Assembly (NCBI GenBank): GCA_904420555.1
Contig: CAJFVO010000003.1
Coordinates: 120,111 to 184,110 of the forward strand
Source of the DNA: Candidatus Heritagella intestinalis
GTDB lineage: Bacteria; Bacillota; Clostridia; Oscillospirales; Acutalibacteraceae
Direction: 5' to 3'
Length of the DNA: 64,000 bases
Shown here: positions 43,098-50,968 of the stretch, one piece after another
Layout: the number at the start of each line of letters is the position of its first letter
How positions within the stretch are numbered: the stretch's first letter is position 1
The notes under the pieces: generated by a model
Seen by the model: only the letters and a program-made list of their open reading frames with translations
The model's database searches: none
What the model was told of the DNA's origin: nothing
Program-made: the position numbers and the translations under genes

Positions 43098-44300
43098 ATG
43101 GGTAAAGCGTTGATTATCGGCTGTGGCGGTGTGGCTTCCGTAGCCATCCACAAGTGCTGCCAAAACAGCGAGGTGTTTGAGGAGATCTGCATTGCCAGCC
43201 GCACCAAGTCCAAGTGCGACGCCCTGAAGGAGAAGCTGGAGGGCACCACCAAGACCAAAATTCACACCGCCAAGGTGGATGCGGACAAGGTGGACGAGCT
43301 CATTGCTCTGATTAACGAGTTCAAGCCCGATGTGGTGCTGAACCTGGCTCTGCCCTATCAGGATCTGACCATTATGGACGCCTGCCTGGCCACCAAGACC
43401 CACTATGTGGATACCGCCAACTATGAGCCCGAGGATACCGCCAAGTTTGAATACAAGTGGCAGTGGGCTTACCGGGACCGCTTCAAGGAGGCCGGCATCA
43501 CCGCCCTGCTGGGCAGCGGTTTTGACCCCGGCGTGACCAGCGTGTTCTCCGCGTATGCTTTGAAGCACGAGTTCGACGAAATCAACTACATCGACATTCT
43601 GGACTGCAACGGCGGCGACCACGGCTATCCCTTTGCCACCAACTTTAACCCGGAAATCAACATCCGGGAAGTGTCCGCCAACGGCTCCTATTGGGAGGAC
43701 GGCCACTGGGTGGAGACTAAGCCCATGGAGATTAAGCGGGAATATGACTTCGAAGGCGTGGGCAAAAAGGATATGTACCTGCTCCACCACGAGGAAATTG
43801 AGTCCCTGGCCCTGAATATCCCCGGAATCAAGCGCATCCGGTTCTTCATGACCTTTGGCCAGAGCTACCTGACCCACCTGAAGTGCCTGGAAAATGTGGG
43901 CATGACCTCCATTGAGCCCATTATGTACGAGGGCAAGGAGATTATCCCCCTGCAGTTCCTGAAGGCTGTGCTGCCGGACCCGGCCTCTCTGGGCCCCCGC
44001 ACTGTGGGCAAGACCAACATTGGCTGCATCTTCCAGGGCAAAAAGGACGGCAAGGACAAGACCTATTATCTCTACAACATCTGCGACCACCAGGAATGCT
44101 ACAAGGAAGTCGGCTCTCAGGCGGTTTCCTACACCACCGGTGTGCCGGCCATGATCGGCGCTATGCTGGTGATGAACGGCACCTGGCAGAAGCCCGGCGT
44201 GTACAACATGGAGGAGTTCGATCCCGATCCCTTTATGGACGCCCTGAACAAGTGGGGCCTGCCCTGGAAGGAATCCCACAACCCGGTGCTGGTGGACTGA
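43098..44300 (+). CDS. carboxy(nor)spermidine dehydrogenase, saccharopine dehydrogenase family
   Basis: A 400-residue NAD(P)-dependent enzyme. The N-terminal Rossmann motif is IIGCGGVASVA, and conserved blocks such as DTANYEPED (near residue 115) and LGSGFDPGVTSVF (near 139) match the carboxynorspermidine/carboxyspermidine dehydrogenase branch of the saccharopine dehydrogenase family. It should condense putrescine with aspartate semialdehyde and reduce the product to carboxyspermidine. The pairing with the decarboxylase one base downstream supports this over lysine metabolism. The ATG at 43098 is chosen because AGGAGG (43083-43088) abuts the two earlier ATGs. Confidence 0.92.
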   Translation: MGKALIIGCGGVASVAIHKCCQNSEVFEEICIASRTKSKCDALKEKLEGTTKTKIHTAKVDADKVDELIALINEFKPDVVLNLALPYQDLTIMDACLATKTHYVDTANYEPEDTAKFEYKWQWAYRDRFKEAGITALLGSGFDPGVTSVFSAYALKHEFDEINYIDILDCNGGDHGYPFATNFNPEINIREVSANGSYWEDGHWVETKPMEIKREYDFEGVGKKDMYLLHHEEIESLALNIPGIKRIRFFMTFGQSYLTHLKCLENVGMTSIEPIMYEGKEIIPLQFLKAVLPDPASLGPRTVGKTNIGCIFQGKKDGKDKTYYLYNICDHQECYKEVGSQAVSYTTGVPAMIGAMLVMNGTWQKPGVYNMEEFDPDPFMDALNKWGLPWKESHNPVLVD

Positions 44301-44301
44301 G

Positions 44302-45438
44302 ATGGAACAGTTTACCGCCCCAGGGCTGAAAACTCCCTATTATCTGGTGGATGACAGCCTGTTGATTCAAAACCTGGAAATTTTAAAGGATGTGTCGGAG
44401 AAGGCCGGGTGTAAGATCTTGCTGGCCCAGAAGGCCTTTTCCATGTTCGACACCTATCCCCTGTTGCGGCAGTATCTGGCGGGTACCACTGCCAGCGGTC
44501 TCTATGAGGCCCGGCTGGGCCATGAGAAATTCGGCGGGGAGACCCATGTGTTCTCCCCCGCCTACCGGTCCGAGGAGTTCGATGAGATTCTCCGCTATGC
44601 CGACGACATTGTGTTCAACTCCCCGGCCCAGATTCGGAAGTTCGGGGAGAAGGCTAAGGCCGCGGGGAAATCCATCGGCCTGCGCATTAACCCGGAGTGC
44701 TCCACCCAGGAAGGACATGCCATCTATGACCCCTGCGCCCCCGGCTCCCGGCTGGGGACCACCAAGGCCAATTTTGACGAGAGCCTTCTTCCCCTGCTGG
44801 ACGGCCTGCACCTGCACACCCTCTGCGAGCAGAATTCCGACGATTTGGAAACCACTCTGGCGGCCTTTGAGGAGAAGTTCGGCCCGTATCTTCACGGCCT
44901 GCAATGGTTGAACCTTGGAGGCGGCCACCACATTACCCGGCCCGACTACGACCGGGAACGGCTCATCCGGCTGGTGAAGCACCTGCGGGAAACCTATGGT
45001 GTGGAGGTCTACCTGGAGCCCGGGGAAGCCGTGGTGCTCCGGGCGGGATTCCTGGTAGCCCAGGTGCTGGAAATTGTCCACAACGGCATTGACATCGCCA
45101 TTCTGGACACCTCCGCCGCCTGCCATATGCCCGACGTGCTGGAAATGCCCTACCGTCCGCCGGTGAAGGACAGCGGGGAGCCTGGGGAGAAAGCCCACAC
45201 CTACCGCTTTGCCGGCCCCACCTGTTTGGCCGGGGACGTCATCGGCGATTACTCCTTTGACCGGCCTCTGGAAGAAGGGGACTATGTGGTCTTTGAGGAC
45301 ATGGCCCTGTACACCATGGTGAAGAACAACACCTTTAACGGGATGCCCCTGCCGGCCATTGTGCGCCGGGACACCCAGGGGAATTTCCGGGTGGTCAAGT
45401 CCTTTGGCTATGAGGATTTCGCCATGCGGCTGAGCTGA
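44302..45438 (+). CDS. nspC: carboxy(nor)spermidine decarboxylase
   Basis: A 378-residue fold-type III (alanine racemase-like) PLP decarboxylase. The PLP lysine is K44 in LLAQKAFSM, and the HTLCEQNSD motif near residue 172 and the GEAVVL region near 235 are characteristic. It decarboxylates carboxyspermidine to spermidine (or carboxynorspermidine to norspermidine). It starts one base after the dehydrogenase stop. A strong terminator follows, marking the end of the polyamine cluster. Confidence 0.94.
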   Translation: MEQFTAPGLKTPYYLVDDSLLIQNLEILKDVSEKAGCKILLAQKAFSMFDTYPLLRQYLAGTTASGLYEARLGHEKFGGETHVFSPAYRSEEFDEILRYADDIVFNSPAQIRKFGEKAKAAGKSIGLRINPECSTQEGHAIYDPCAPGSRLGTTKANFDESLLPLLDGLHLHTLCEQNSDDLETTLAAFEEKFGPYLHGLQWLNLGGGHHITRPDYDRERLIRLVKHLRETYGVEVYLEPGEAVVLRAGFLVAQVLEIVHNGIDIAILDTSAACHMPDVLEMPYRPPVKDSGEPGEKAHTYRFAGPTCLAGDVIGDYSFDRPLEEGDYVVFEDMALYTMVKNNTFNGMPLPAIVRRDTQGNFRVVKSFGYEDFAMRLS

Positions 45439-45488
45439 TTGGCCGGAAGATTCACCGATAACAAGCGCCTTCCCAAATACAACAAACC

Positions 45489-45519
45489 AAAAGGGACCAG
45501 CAGCTGCTGGTCCCTTTTT
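45489..45519. terminator. bidirectional terminator ending the polyamine cluster
   Basis: A near-perfect palindrome, AAAAGGGACCAGCAG then CTGCTGGTCCCTTTTT. It serves nspC on the plus strand and the MutT-like gene on the minus strand. Confidence 0.92.
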
Positions 45520-45534
45520 CTATGCTGATCTGGT

Positions 45535-45927
45535 TTATGCTTGTCCGTATTCCGCCTGAATGCGTTCCAGAATGACCTTGTCCGCCGGGCAGAAGGAGTA
45601 CGCCGGAATTTCCGCCGGGGTAATCCACCGGATGTCGTTGTGCTCCAGCTTTTGGGGTTCCCCTTGGGCGATGGAGGCGTGGAACAAAGTCAGGTGCACG
45701 GTAATGTCCGGGTATTGGTGGGTTACTTCCATAAAGGGCTCCCCTACCTGCACCGTCACGCCCAGCTCCTCCCGGCATTCCCGGATAAGGGTTTCGGGCA
45801 GGGTTTCCCCGGGCTCCGCCTTGCCGCCTACAAACTCCCACAAAAGCCCGCAGGACTTGTGGGCCGGCCGCTGGCAAATCATAAACCGGTTCTCTTTCCA
45901 AATCAAAGCGGCTGCTACTTCTGTCAC
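45535..45927 (-). CDS. MutT-like NUDIX hydrolase (8-oxo-dGTP diphosphatase type)
   Basis: A 130-residue protein. The Nudix box GKAEPGETLPE...RECREELG is near residues 35-57, preceded by LLWEFVGGK, typical of MutT proteins that cleave oxidised nucleotides. The start is a GTG at 45927 after AAAGGAG. It lies 25 bases after nrdG on the same strand, giving a probable nrdD-nrdG-mutT operon with a nucleotide-pool theme. Confidence 0.88.
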   Translation of the reverse strand: MTEVAAALIWKENRFMICQRPAHKSCGLLWEFVGGKAEPGETLPETLIRECREELGVTVQVGEPFMEVTHQYPDITVHLTLFHASIAQGEPQKLEHNDIRWITPAEIPAYSFCPADKVILERIQAEYGQA

Positions 45928-45952
45928 CGCGTTTCTCTCCTTTCCCAGCCGG

Positions 45953-46468
45953 TCAGGCGAAGTACGCCCACACCGGCTCCCCGGCTGCCCGGGTCTTGTT
46001 CATGTCCAGCACCCGCTGGTTGGCGCTGCCCCGAAAGGTCAGATCCAAATCCCGCTCTGCCAGCAGGAAGGGGCCGTCTACCAGATAGTCCGCCTGGCTC
46101 AGGAGGGCCTGTACCGCCGGGTCGTCCATGGCCTGTAATTGTTCCAGGGTCCAGCCGGAGTAGACCATCACGTCCAGGCCCTTTGCGTGGACCATCTCCG
46201 CCAGCTTGGCCAGGGGCCCAGGCTGGCAGAAGGGCTCCCCACCGCTGAAGGTAACCCCCTTCAACAGGGGATTCTGGCAGATTTCCTGAAAAATACTGTC
46301 GATGTCCCGGATGGCGCCGCCCTCAAAGGGGTGGGAACCGGGGTTGTGGCAACCGGGGCACCCGTGGGGGCAGCCCTGGACAAATACCGTGTAGCGGAAC
46401 CCGGGGCCGTCCACCACGGATTCCTCCACAATGCCAAAGAGGCGCAGAATGTTTCCGTCTTGTTCCAT
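45953..46468 (-). CDS. nrdG: anaerobic ribonucleotide reductase activating protein (radical SAM)
   Basis: A 171-residue radical SAM protein. The cluster-binding cysteines are C33, C37 and C40 in GCPHGCPGCH, followed by the GGEPFCQP motif near residue 84. NrdG enzymes install the glycyl radical on NrdD. The ATG at 46468 follows AGGAGG; the longer frame to 46522 reaches into nrdD without a ribosome site. It lies 16 bases after nrdD. The partner NrdD here lacks the residue NrdG normally activates, while NrdG itself looks intact. Confidence 0.92.
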   Translation of the reverse strand: MEQDGNILRLFGIVEESVVDGPGFRYTVFVQGCPHGCPGCHNPGSHPFEGGAIRDIDSIFQEICQNPLLKGVTFSGGEPFCQPGPLAKLAEMVHAKGLDVMVYSGWTLEQLQAMDDPAVQALLSQADYLVDGPFLLAERDLDLTFRGSANQRVLDMNKTRAAGEPVWAYFA

Positions 46469-46484
46469 TGTTACGTCCCTCCTA

Positions 46485-48641
46485 TCAAAGGGCCTGGCCA
46501 GCGGCAGACTGATAGATTTCACGGGGGCCGGCTATGGCGTAGCCAACGCCTGCTTCCTTCATGGCCCGGAGCACCTGCTCAAGCTCTTCCTCCCCGCCGT
46601 CCAGAGACGCCCGGCACAAATGCCCGCCTAAGGTCAAAGCGTGATAGGGGGCTTCCAGCTGAATGCGCTGATACACATCCACAGAGCCGTCATCGGGCAC
46701 CAGGAAGGATTCGGTGTATTTCTCCCGGTCGGTAACGCCGGGCACAATGCCGAATTCCTTTTTGTCCAACCGGGCAAAGCGCAGGGCTGTCCCTTTGTTG
46801 GGGGTGGCGATGAGATTCCAGTTCAGGCCCGTCTCCCGGCAGAGGGATTCCATATAACGGCTCATGCGGCCGATAATCTCCAAGCCCAAACGCTGGCTCT
46901 CCTCCGATTGGCCATGATGCTGGCCGGTAAGGGCGGTGAGGGCTTCTGCAAGCCCCACAAAGCCCACGCTGAGGGTGCCCTGGCGCAGAACCTTTTCCAC
47001 CAAATCATCGTGGCGCAGGGAATCAGAGTGAATCCAGACCCCCTGGCCCATGAGGAAGGGATAGTTATAGGCCCGGCGATTACACTGGATTTCCATGCGC
47101 TGCCGGAGCTGGCGGGAAGTGAGCTCCAAACGCCGGTATAGCAGATGATAGAATTGGCTGCGTTCTCCTTTGGATTCCAGGGCAATGCGGGGCAGGTTAA
47201 TAGAGGTAAAGCTCAGGTTGCCCCGACCGCAAGGGGTAACACAGTCCGGGTCCGCCACGTTTTCCATGACCCGGATGTCGTTTCCCTGATAGGCGGCCTC
47301 GCTGGTGTAATCTCCCGGACGGTACCACCGCAGATTAAAGGGGGCGTCCAGGAAAGAAAAGTGCAGAGATACCCGCTTGCAGGCCACATGGATGGCCTGG
47401 CGGAACAGGTCGTAGTTGGGGTCGCTGGGATTCAGGTTGACGCCTTCCTTGACCTTGAAGATGTGGACAGGGAAAATGGGCATGCCGCCGTCTCCCAAGC
47501 CGGCTTCCGTAGCCTTGAGAAGGTTCCGGATGACCATGCGGCCTTGAGGGGAGGTATCGGTGCCGTAGTTCAGGGAGCTATAGGGCACCTGCGCGCCGGC
47601 CCGGGAATTCATGGTGTTCAGGTTGTGAATCAGGGCCTCCATGGCTTGCCAGCAGGCGGCGTCTGTTTCCTCTTCTGCCTGCCGGACAGCGTATTGGTGG
47701 GAAGCCTTTGCTTCTTCTGGGGAAATAGGATGGAAGCCCTTTTCCGCCTGATGGCGGGGGAGCCACTGAATCAGGGCTTCCCCGAAAGCGTCTGTGCGGG
47801 TCAGAGCCAGGTCTGTGCCCAGCTGCTCTTTCACCTCTTCTGCCAGCGCCATGGCATCATCGTGGGAAAAGCCCAGGAGAATCTGCCAGTATTGGCGCAG
47901 AGAGGAAAAATAGGCCTTGCGGTAGGTTTTATCAATGCCGGGGGCCATGGCGTAATCAAAGTTGGGAATCCCCTGGCTCTCGTGCATTTCGTTCTGGTTG
48001 GCCTGGATGGCGATACAGGCCAGGGCGGTATAGCTGCGGATGTCGTTGGGCTCCCGGAGATAGCCGTGGCCCGTGGAAAATCCCCCGTGAAACAGGGTGA
48101 TGGGGTCGATTTGGCAGCTGGTCTCCGTCAAAGCGTAAAAGTCCTTGTCGTGGATGTGGATCGCCCCTTCCCGATGGGCCTGGGAAATCTCCGGGGGAAT
48201 CACATTCCGGTCATAGAAGGCTTTGGCGCCCTCGGAACCGTATTCCAGCATGGTACCCATGGCGGTGTCCTCGTTGATGCCCCGGTATTCCTGCTCCTCC
48301 CGGTTAGGGCGGAAGGTGAGGTTTTCATAGGTCTTCATCAGCTCCGGGTCAAATTCCCGGGCCTTCCGGTGCTCGTCCCGATAGAGGATATAGGCTTTAG
48401 CGGTTTGGGCATAGCCGTGGTCAATGAGGCATTCCTCCACCAAATCCTGTACCTGCTCGACGGTGGGAATGAAGTTTCCCGCCAAGGCCCGCCGAACTAC
48501 CTGGTGGGTCAGCTCGTCCAGCTGGTGGGGGGAGAGGCGTTCTTGGGTGAATCGTATATTGGCTTTAAAGACCGCGCTGCGAATCTTGGTTTCGTCAAAA
48601 GGGGCAAGCTCGCCGCTGCGCTTGCGAATTTGTGCGTTCAT
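46485..48641 (-). CDS. nrdD: NrdD-family ribonucleotide reductase lacking the glycyl-radical domain and the expected thiyl cysteine
   Basis: A 718-residue NrdD homologue. The ATP-cone is at residues 1-95 (QIRKRSGELAPFDETKI), followed by conserved class III blocks such as GGFSTGHGYLREPND, ALACIAIQANQNE, NSRAGAQVPYSSLNYGTDTSP and GRGNLSFTSINLPR. Two key parts are missing. The segment that in canonical NrdD reads MGCRTRV is QGNDIRV here, with Asn454 in place of the radical cysteine. The protein also ends AIAGPREIYQSAAGQAL where canonical enzymes continue with a Zn-binding CxxC pair and the glycyl-radical RVxGYL motif. nrdG starts 16 bases later, so no displaced fragment is hidden. The ATG at 48641 follows GGAG. 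It may be an inactive or re-purposed paralogue. Confidence 0.85.
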   Translation of the reverse strand: MNAQIRKRSGELAPFDETKIRSAVFKANIRFTQERLSPHQLDELTHQVVRRALAGNFIPTVEQVQDLVEECLIDHGYAQTAKAYILYRDEHRKAREFDPELMKTYENLTFRPNREEQEYRGINEDTAMGTMLEYGSEGAKAFYDRNVIPPEISQAHREGAIHIHDKDFYALTETSCQIDPITLFHGGFSTGHGYLREPNDIRSYTALACIAIQANQNEMHESQGIPNFDYAMAPGIDKTYRKAYFSSLRQYWQILLGFSHDDAMALAEEVKEQLGTDLALTRTDAFGEALIQWLPRHQAEKGFHPISPEEAKASHQYAVRQAEEETDAACWQAMEALIHNLNTMNSRAGAQVPYSSLNYGTDTSPQGRMVIRNLLKATEAGLGDGGMPIFPVHIFKVKEGVNLNPSDPNYDLFRQAIHVACKRVSLHFSFLDAPFNLRWYRPGDYTSEAAYQGNDIRVMENVADPDCVTPCGRGNLSFTSINLPRIALESKGERSQFYHLLYRRLELTSRQLRQRMEIQCNRRAYNYPFLMGQGVWIHSDSLRHDDLVEKVLRQGTLSVGFVGLAEALTALTGQHHGQSEESQRLGLEIIGRMSRYMESLCRETGLNWNLIATPNKGTALRFARLDKKEFGIVPGVTDREKYTESFLVPDDGSVDVYQRIQLEAPYHALTLGGHLCRASLDGGEEELEQVLRAMKEAGVGYAIAGPREIYQSAAGQAL

Positions 48642-48759
48642 GATGGCTCCGGCCTTTCTCTTTTGGATTTCTGCCCGGGGCCCTCCGTCCCCGAGCGTGA
48701 ATACCTCTATTGTACTTCCCTGGCTGCGGCATGTCAAGGCGAGAGTTTCTGAGAAATTC

Positions 48760-48809
48760 TACATATAGTATAATTAAGAGAGAATTCGGCAAATTTGCAC
48801 TATATGTGC
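48760..48809 (-). promoter_or_regulatory. nrdD promoter region with two NrdR-like boxes
   Basis: ACTATATGT occurs twice in opposite orientation: on the minus strand at 48769-48761 and on the plus strand at 48799-48807 inside GCACTATATGTGC. The elements resemble NrdR boxes (acaCwATATaTwGtgt) and are about 38 bases apart, centre to centre. A TATACT -10 candidate (minus strand, 48772-48767) overlaps the first, as expected for repression. Box matches are partial, so this is tentative. Confidence 0.4.
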
Positions 48810-48937
48810 GCGAGGCAACCAGAAGAATCTCCCCGGGGAAATAGCCTGACAGCAGACGGTGACAGCCGCTTTTCAAACCGGTGGCAGGGAATGCGGGGGG
48901 CCATCTGTATAAAAATCGGGCGAAGTTGGTTTTTCCC

Positions 48938-48966
48938 TTGCCGGAGCCTGCGTATCGTGCTACAAT
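48938..48966 (+). promoter_or_regulatory. promoter of the DUF3592-like gene
   Basis: TTGCCG at 48938-48943 and TACAAT at 48961-48966 with a 17-base spacer. Confidence 0.65.
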
Positions 48967-49005
48967 GAGGCTAATCTTTCTGTGGGGGGAAAAGGGGGGC
49001 TCTGG

Positions 49006-49683
49006 ATGAAAGGAAAATGGAAAGCCGCCATTGCGGTGGGGCTGCCGGTTTTGGCCTTTGTGTGCGGGGTGGCCATGCTGATTTTCGGCATTACCGGGGA
49101 AGTACAGCTCCGGCAGGCCACGGCGGGCTATGATTCCACCCAGGGGTATTTTTCCGATTACGATATTTATTCTGCCAAGACGGGCCGGCACGGCAGCTCA
49201 ACGTACCGGCTGATTTACTCCTATACAGTGGATGGCCAGGAATACACCGTTTCCACCGACTATGGCAGTGGGTCCATTCCAAACCAGGGCAGCCCCCGGG
49301 AGGTGTGGTACGACCCTCAAAACCCAGAAGAAGCCGTGCTCTCCGGCGGCAACAGCCACCAGCTGTTGATTTTTATGGGCGCTATGTTTACGGCCGTGCC
49401 GTTGGTGTTCCTGCTGGGGGCCCTGACAGTGCTGGGGGTACTCCGTTGGAATCGCGTAGATGTAGTGGGGTTAGTCATTGGCGTGGTATTTGCAGGACTG
49501 GGAGCCGGGTTCCTCTATTTCATGATCGGGTCGGTTCCCATTCAGGAATTTGTGCAATCCATGGTGGCGCCCTTTGCGCTGATCCCCCTCTTGATGGTGA
49601 TTGCCGGGGTGTGGCTGGTGATTCGCAGCCTGTTTTTCAGTGGGAAAGAGTCCCGGAAGCGTGGAGCTCGCAAAAAATCGTAA
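49006..49683 (+). CDS. DUF3592-like membrane protein
   Basis: A 225-residue protein. A first membrane helix (about 6-30) leads to an external beta domain (about 35-120) containing YSYTVDGQEYTVSTDYG and the REVWYDPQNPEEA motif of DUF3592, then three more helices (about 123-205) and a basic tail KESRKRGARKKS. Function unknown; members are envelope proteins. The ATG at 49006 follows AAGGGGGG; the frame from 48982 has no ribosome site. No hairpin terminator is obvious downstream. Confidence 0.78.
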   Translation: MKGKWKAAIAVGLPVLAFVCGVAMLIFGITGEVQLRQATAGYDSTQGYFSDYDIYSAKTGRHGSSTYRLIYSYTVDGQEYTVSTDYGSGSIPNQGSPREVWYDPQNPEEAVLSGGNSHQLLIFMGAMFTAVPLVFLLGALTVLGVLRWNRVDVVGLVIGVVFAGLGAGFLYFMIGSVPIQEFVQSMVAPFALIPLLMVIAGVWLVIRSLFFSGKESRKRGARKKS

Positions 49684-49769
49684 AAATAAAAGATGAAGAG
49701 CGTTTTTTTCTTTCTTCCCTTTCCCCTGCAGGAGAAAGGGAATTTTTTTGTCCTTTTACGCCGAAGGTC

Positions 49770-49798
49770 TTGACGGTAATTAACTAATTAGCTAAAAT
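49770..49798 (+). promoter_or_regulatory. promoter with embedded ArsR-type operator
   Basis: TTGACG at 49770-49775 and TAAAAT at 49793-49798 with a 17-base spacer. The spacer carries an inverted repeat centred on CTAATTAG (TTAACTAATTAGCTAA, about 49780-49795), the layout of an autorepressor site for the ArsR/SdpR-like protein encoded 25 bases downstream. Confidence 0.78.
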
Positions 49799-49822
49799 AG
49801 AAAATAGAAGGGAGGCAGGCTT

Positions 49823-50110
49823 ATGAACGACGAATTTTTTCAGGCCATGGCCAATGGGAACCGCCGGGAAATGATCCGGCTGTTAAAACGGAGGGATATG
49901 ACCGCAGGGGAGATTGCCGGGCATTTCAACATTTCCAAGCCCTCCATTTCCCGGCATCTGGATACCCTGAAAAATGCCGGGCTGGTAACAGCTGAACGGC
50001 AGGGGAATCAGATTTGGTACTCTCTGAATATGACGGTACTACAGGAAATGGCGGTGGAGTTTCTGGAACTGATGGGAACAAAGGAGGAAGAAAGCCATGA
50101 GGCCGGGTAA
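49823..50110 (+). CDS. ArsR-family repressor, SdpR-like
   Basis: A 95-residue winged-helix protein. The HTH reads GEIAGHFNISKPSISRHLDTLKNAG (residues 30-54 region), with the wing GNQIWYSLN. There is no metal-binding CxC motif, so it is not a classical metal sensor. It overlaps an SdpI-like membrane protein gene by 14 bases, the same arrangement as sdpR-sdpI of Bacillus, where the membrane protein binds the toxin and sequesters the repressor. The ATG follows GGGAGG. Confidence 0.9.
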   Translation: MNDEFFQAMANGNRREMIRLLKRRDMTAGEIAGHFNISKPSISRHLDTLKNAGLVTAERQGNQIWYSLNMTVLQEMAVEFLELMGTKEEESHEAG

Positions 50111-50867
50111 ATGGTGGTGGGCGTTGTGCGCCCTGTTTGTGGCGGAAATTGCGGCGACGTTTTTGCTGCCCAATGGGAAACTGCATTTGCTCCTGACAGC
50201 GGCGCTGCTGGGGATTACCCTGGCCGCTTTGTGGTGGGATAACCGGCGCCAGCAGCTGCGCACCACTCATGAAGCACCTGCCCGTCAGGGCAATCATTTA
50301 CGGATGATATTGCTGCTTTTATGCTTGGGTATGGCGCTGGCCGCCCTCTTTTTGCAAAACAGTGGGGCGGTGCTGGCCATGACCGGGGCCTTTGCTGCGG
50401 CAGCGTTGATTCTGCTTTACCGCAACATGGAGAGCTTGACGGGAATTCCTACAGATAGCCCCAAGCACAGAACCCTTTTATGGGTTACCCTCATGGACTT
50501 GCTGGTGTTGGCCTTTGGAATGGGCGCGGCGTATCTTTCCTCCAACGGATACTTGGGAAAGACGGGGCAGGAAATCGTCGCCGCAGCGGTGATTCTGGCC
50601 GTGATGCTGGTTGGCGGAAATGTAGCGCCTAAAATCCCATTTAACCGCTATACAGGCCTGCGTCTCCCCTGGACGGTGCGGGATGCGGATACCTGGCGGC
50701 TGGCCCATCGGGTGCTGGGGTATGTGTCCTTTCCCCTGGCGTTTGCCTATGTGGCATTGTTGCTGGGCGGGGTGGGAATGGAAATCGCCACCTTGTCCGT
50801 GGTGATTTTGTGGATTGGCATTCCTGGGCTTCTGTCCTACTGGATGTTCCGGCGGAAGTATCCGTGA
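50097..50867 (+). CDS. SdpI-family membrane protein (bacteriocin immunity/signal)
   Basis: A 256-residue protein with seven to eight membrane helices. The C-terminal SdpI domain carries the family motif GNVAPKIPFNRYTGLRLPWT followed by W-x-x-AHR (near residues 178-206). In Bacillus SdpI gives immunity to the SdpC toxin and relays its presence to SdpR. No sdpC-like toxin gene is seen in this window, so the protein may protect against a toxin made elsewhere or by competitors. It overlaps the ArsR-type gene and shares its operator-controlled promoter. Confidence 0.87.
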   Translation: MRPGKWWWALCALFVAEIAATFLLPNGKLHLLLTAALLGITLAALWWDNRRQQLRTTHEAPARQGNHLRMILLLLCLGMALAALFLQNSGAVLAMTGAFAAAALILLYRNMESLTGIPTDSPKHRTLLWVTLMDLLVLAFGMGAAYLSSNGYLGKTGQEIVAAAVILAVMLVGGNVAPKIPFNRYTGLRLPWTVRDADTWRLAHRVLGYVSFPLAFAYVALLLGGVGMEIATLSVVILWIGIPGLLSYWMFRRKYP

Positions 50868-50968
50868 GGTTTTCCACTAGATTTGAAAAACTCGTGGAAA
50901 ATCCGGTTGGGATAACGGGAAGAAAGCCGGTGATTCTATAAACAGAATGGTAAAGTGGGGGAATCACG

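Noticed and set aside
46469..46520. Frameshift hiding the glycyl-radical end of NrdD
   Set aside because: Only 16 bases separate the nrdD stop from nrdG, and no other frame encodes an RVxGYL-like motif. The missing domain is a true absence in this sequence.
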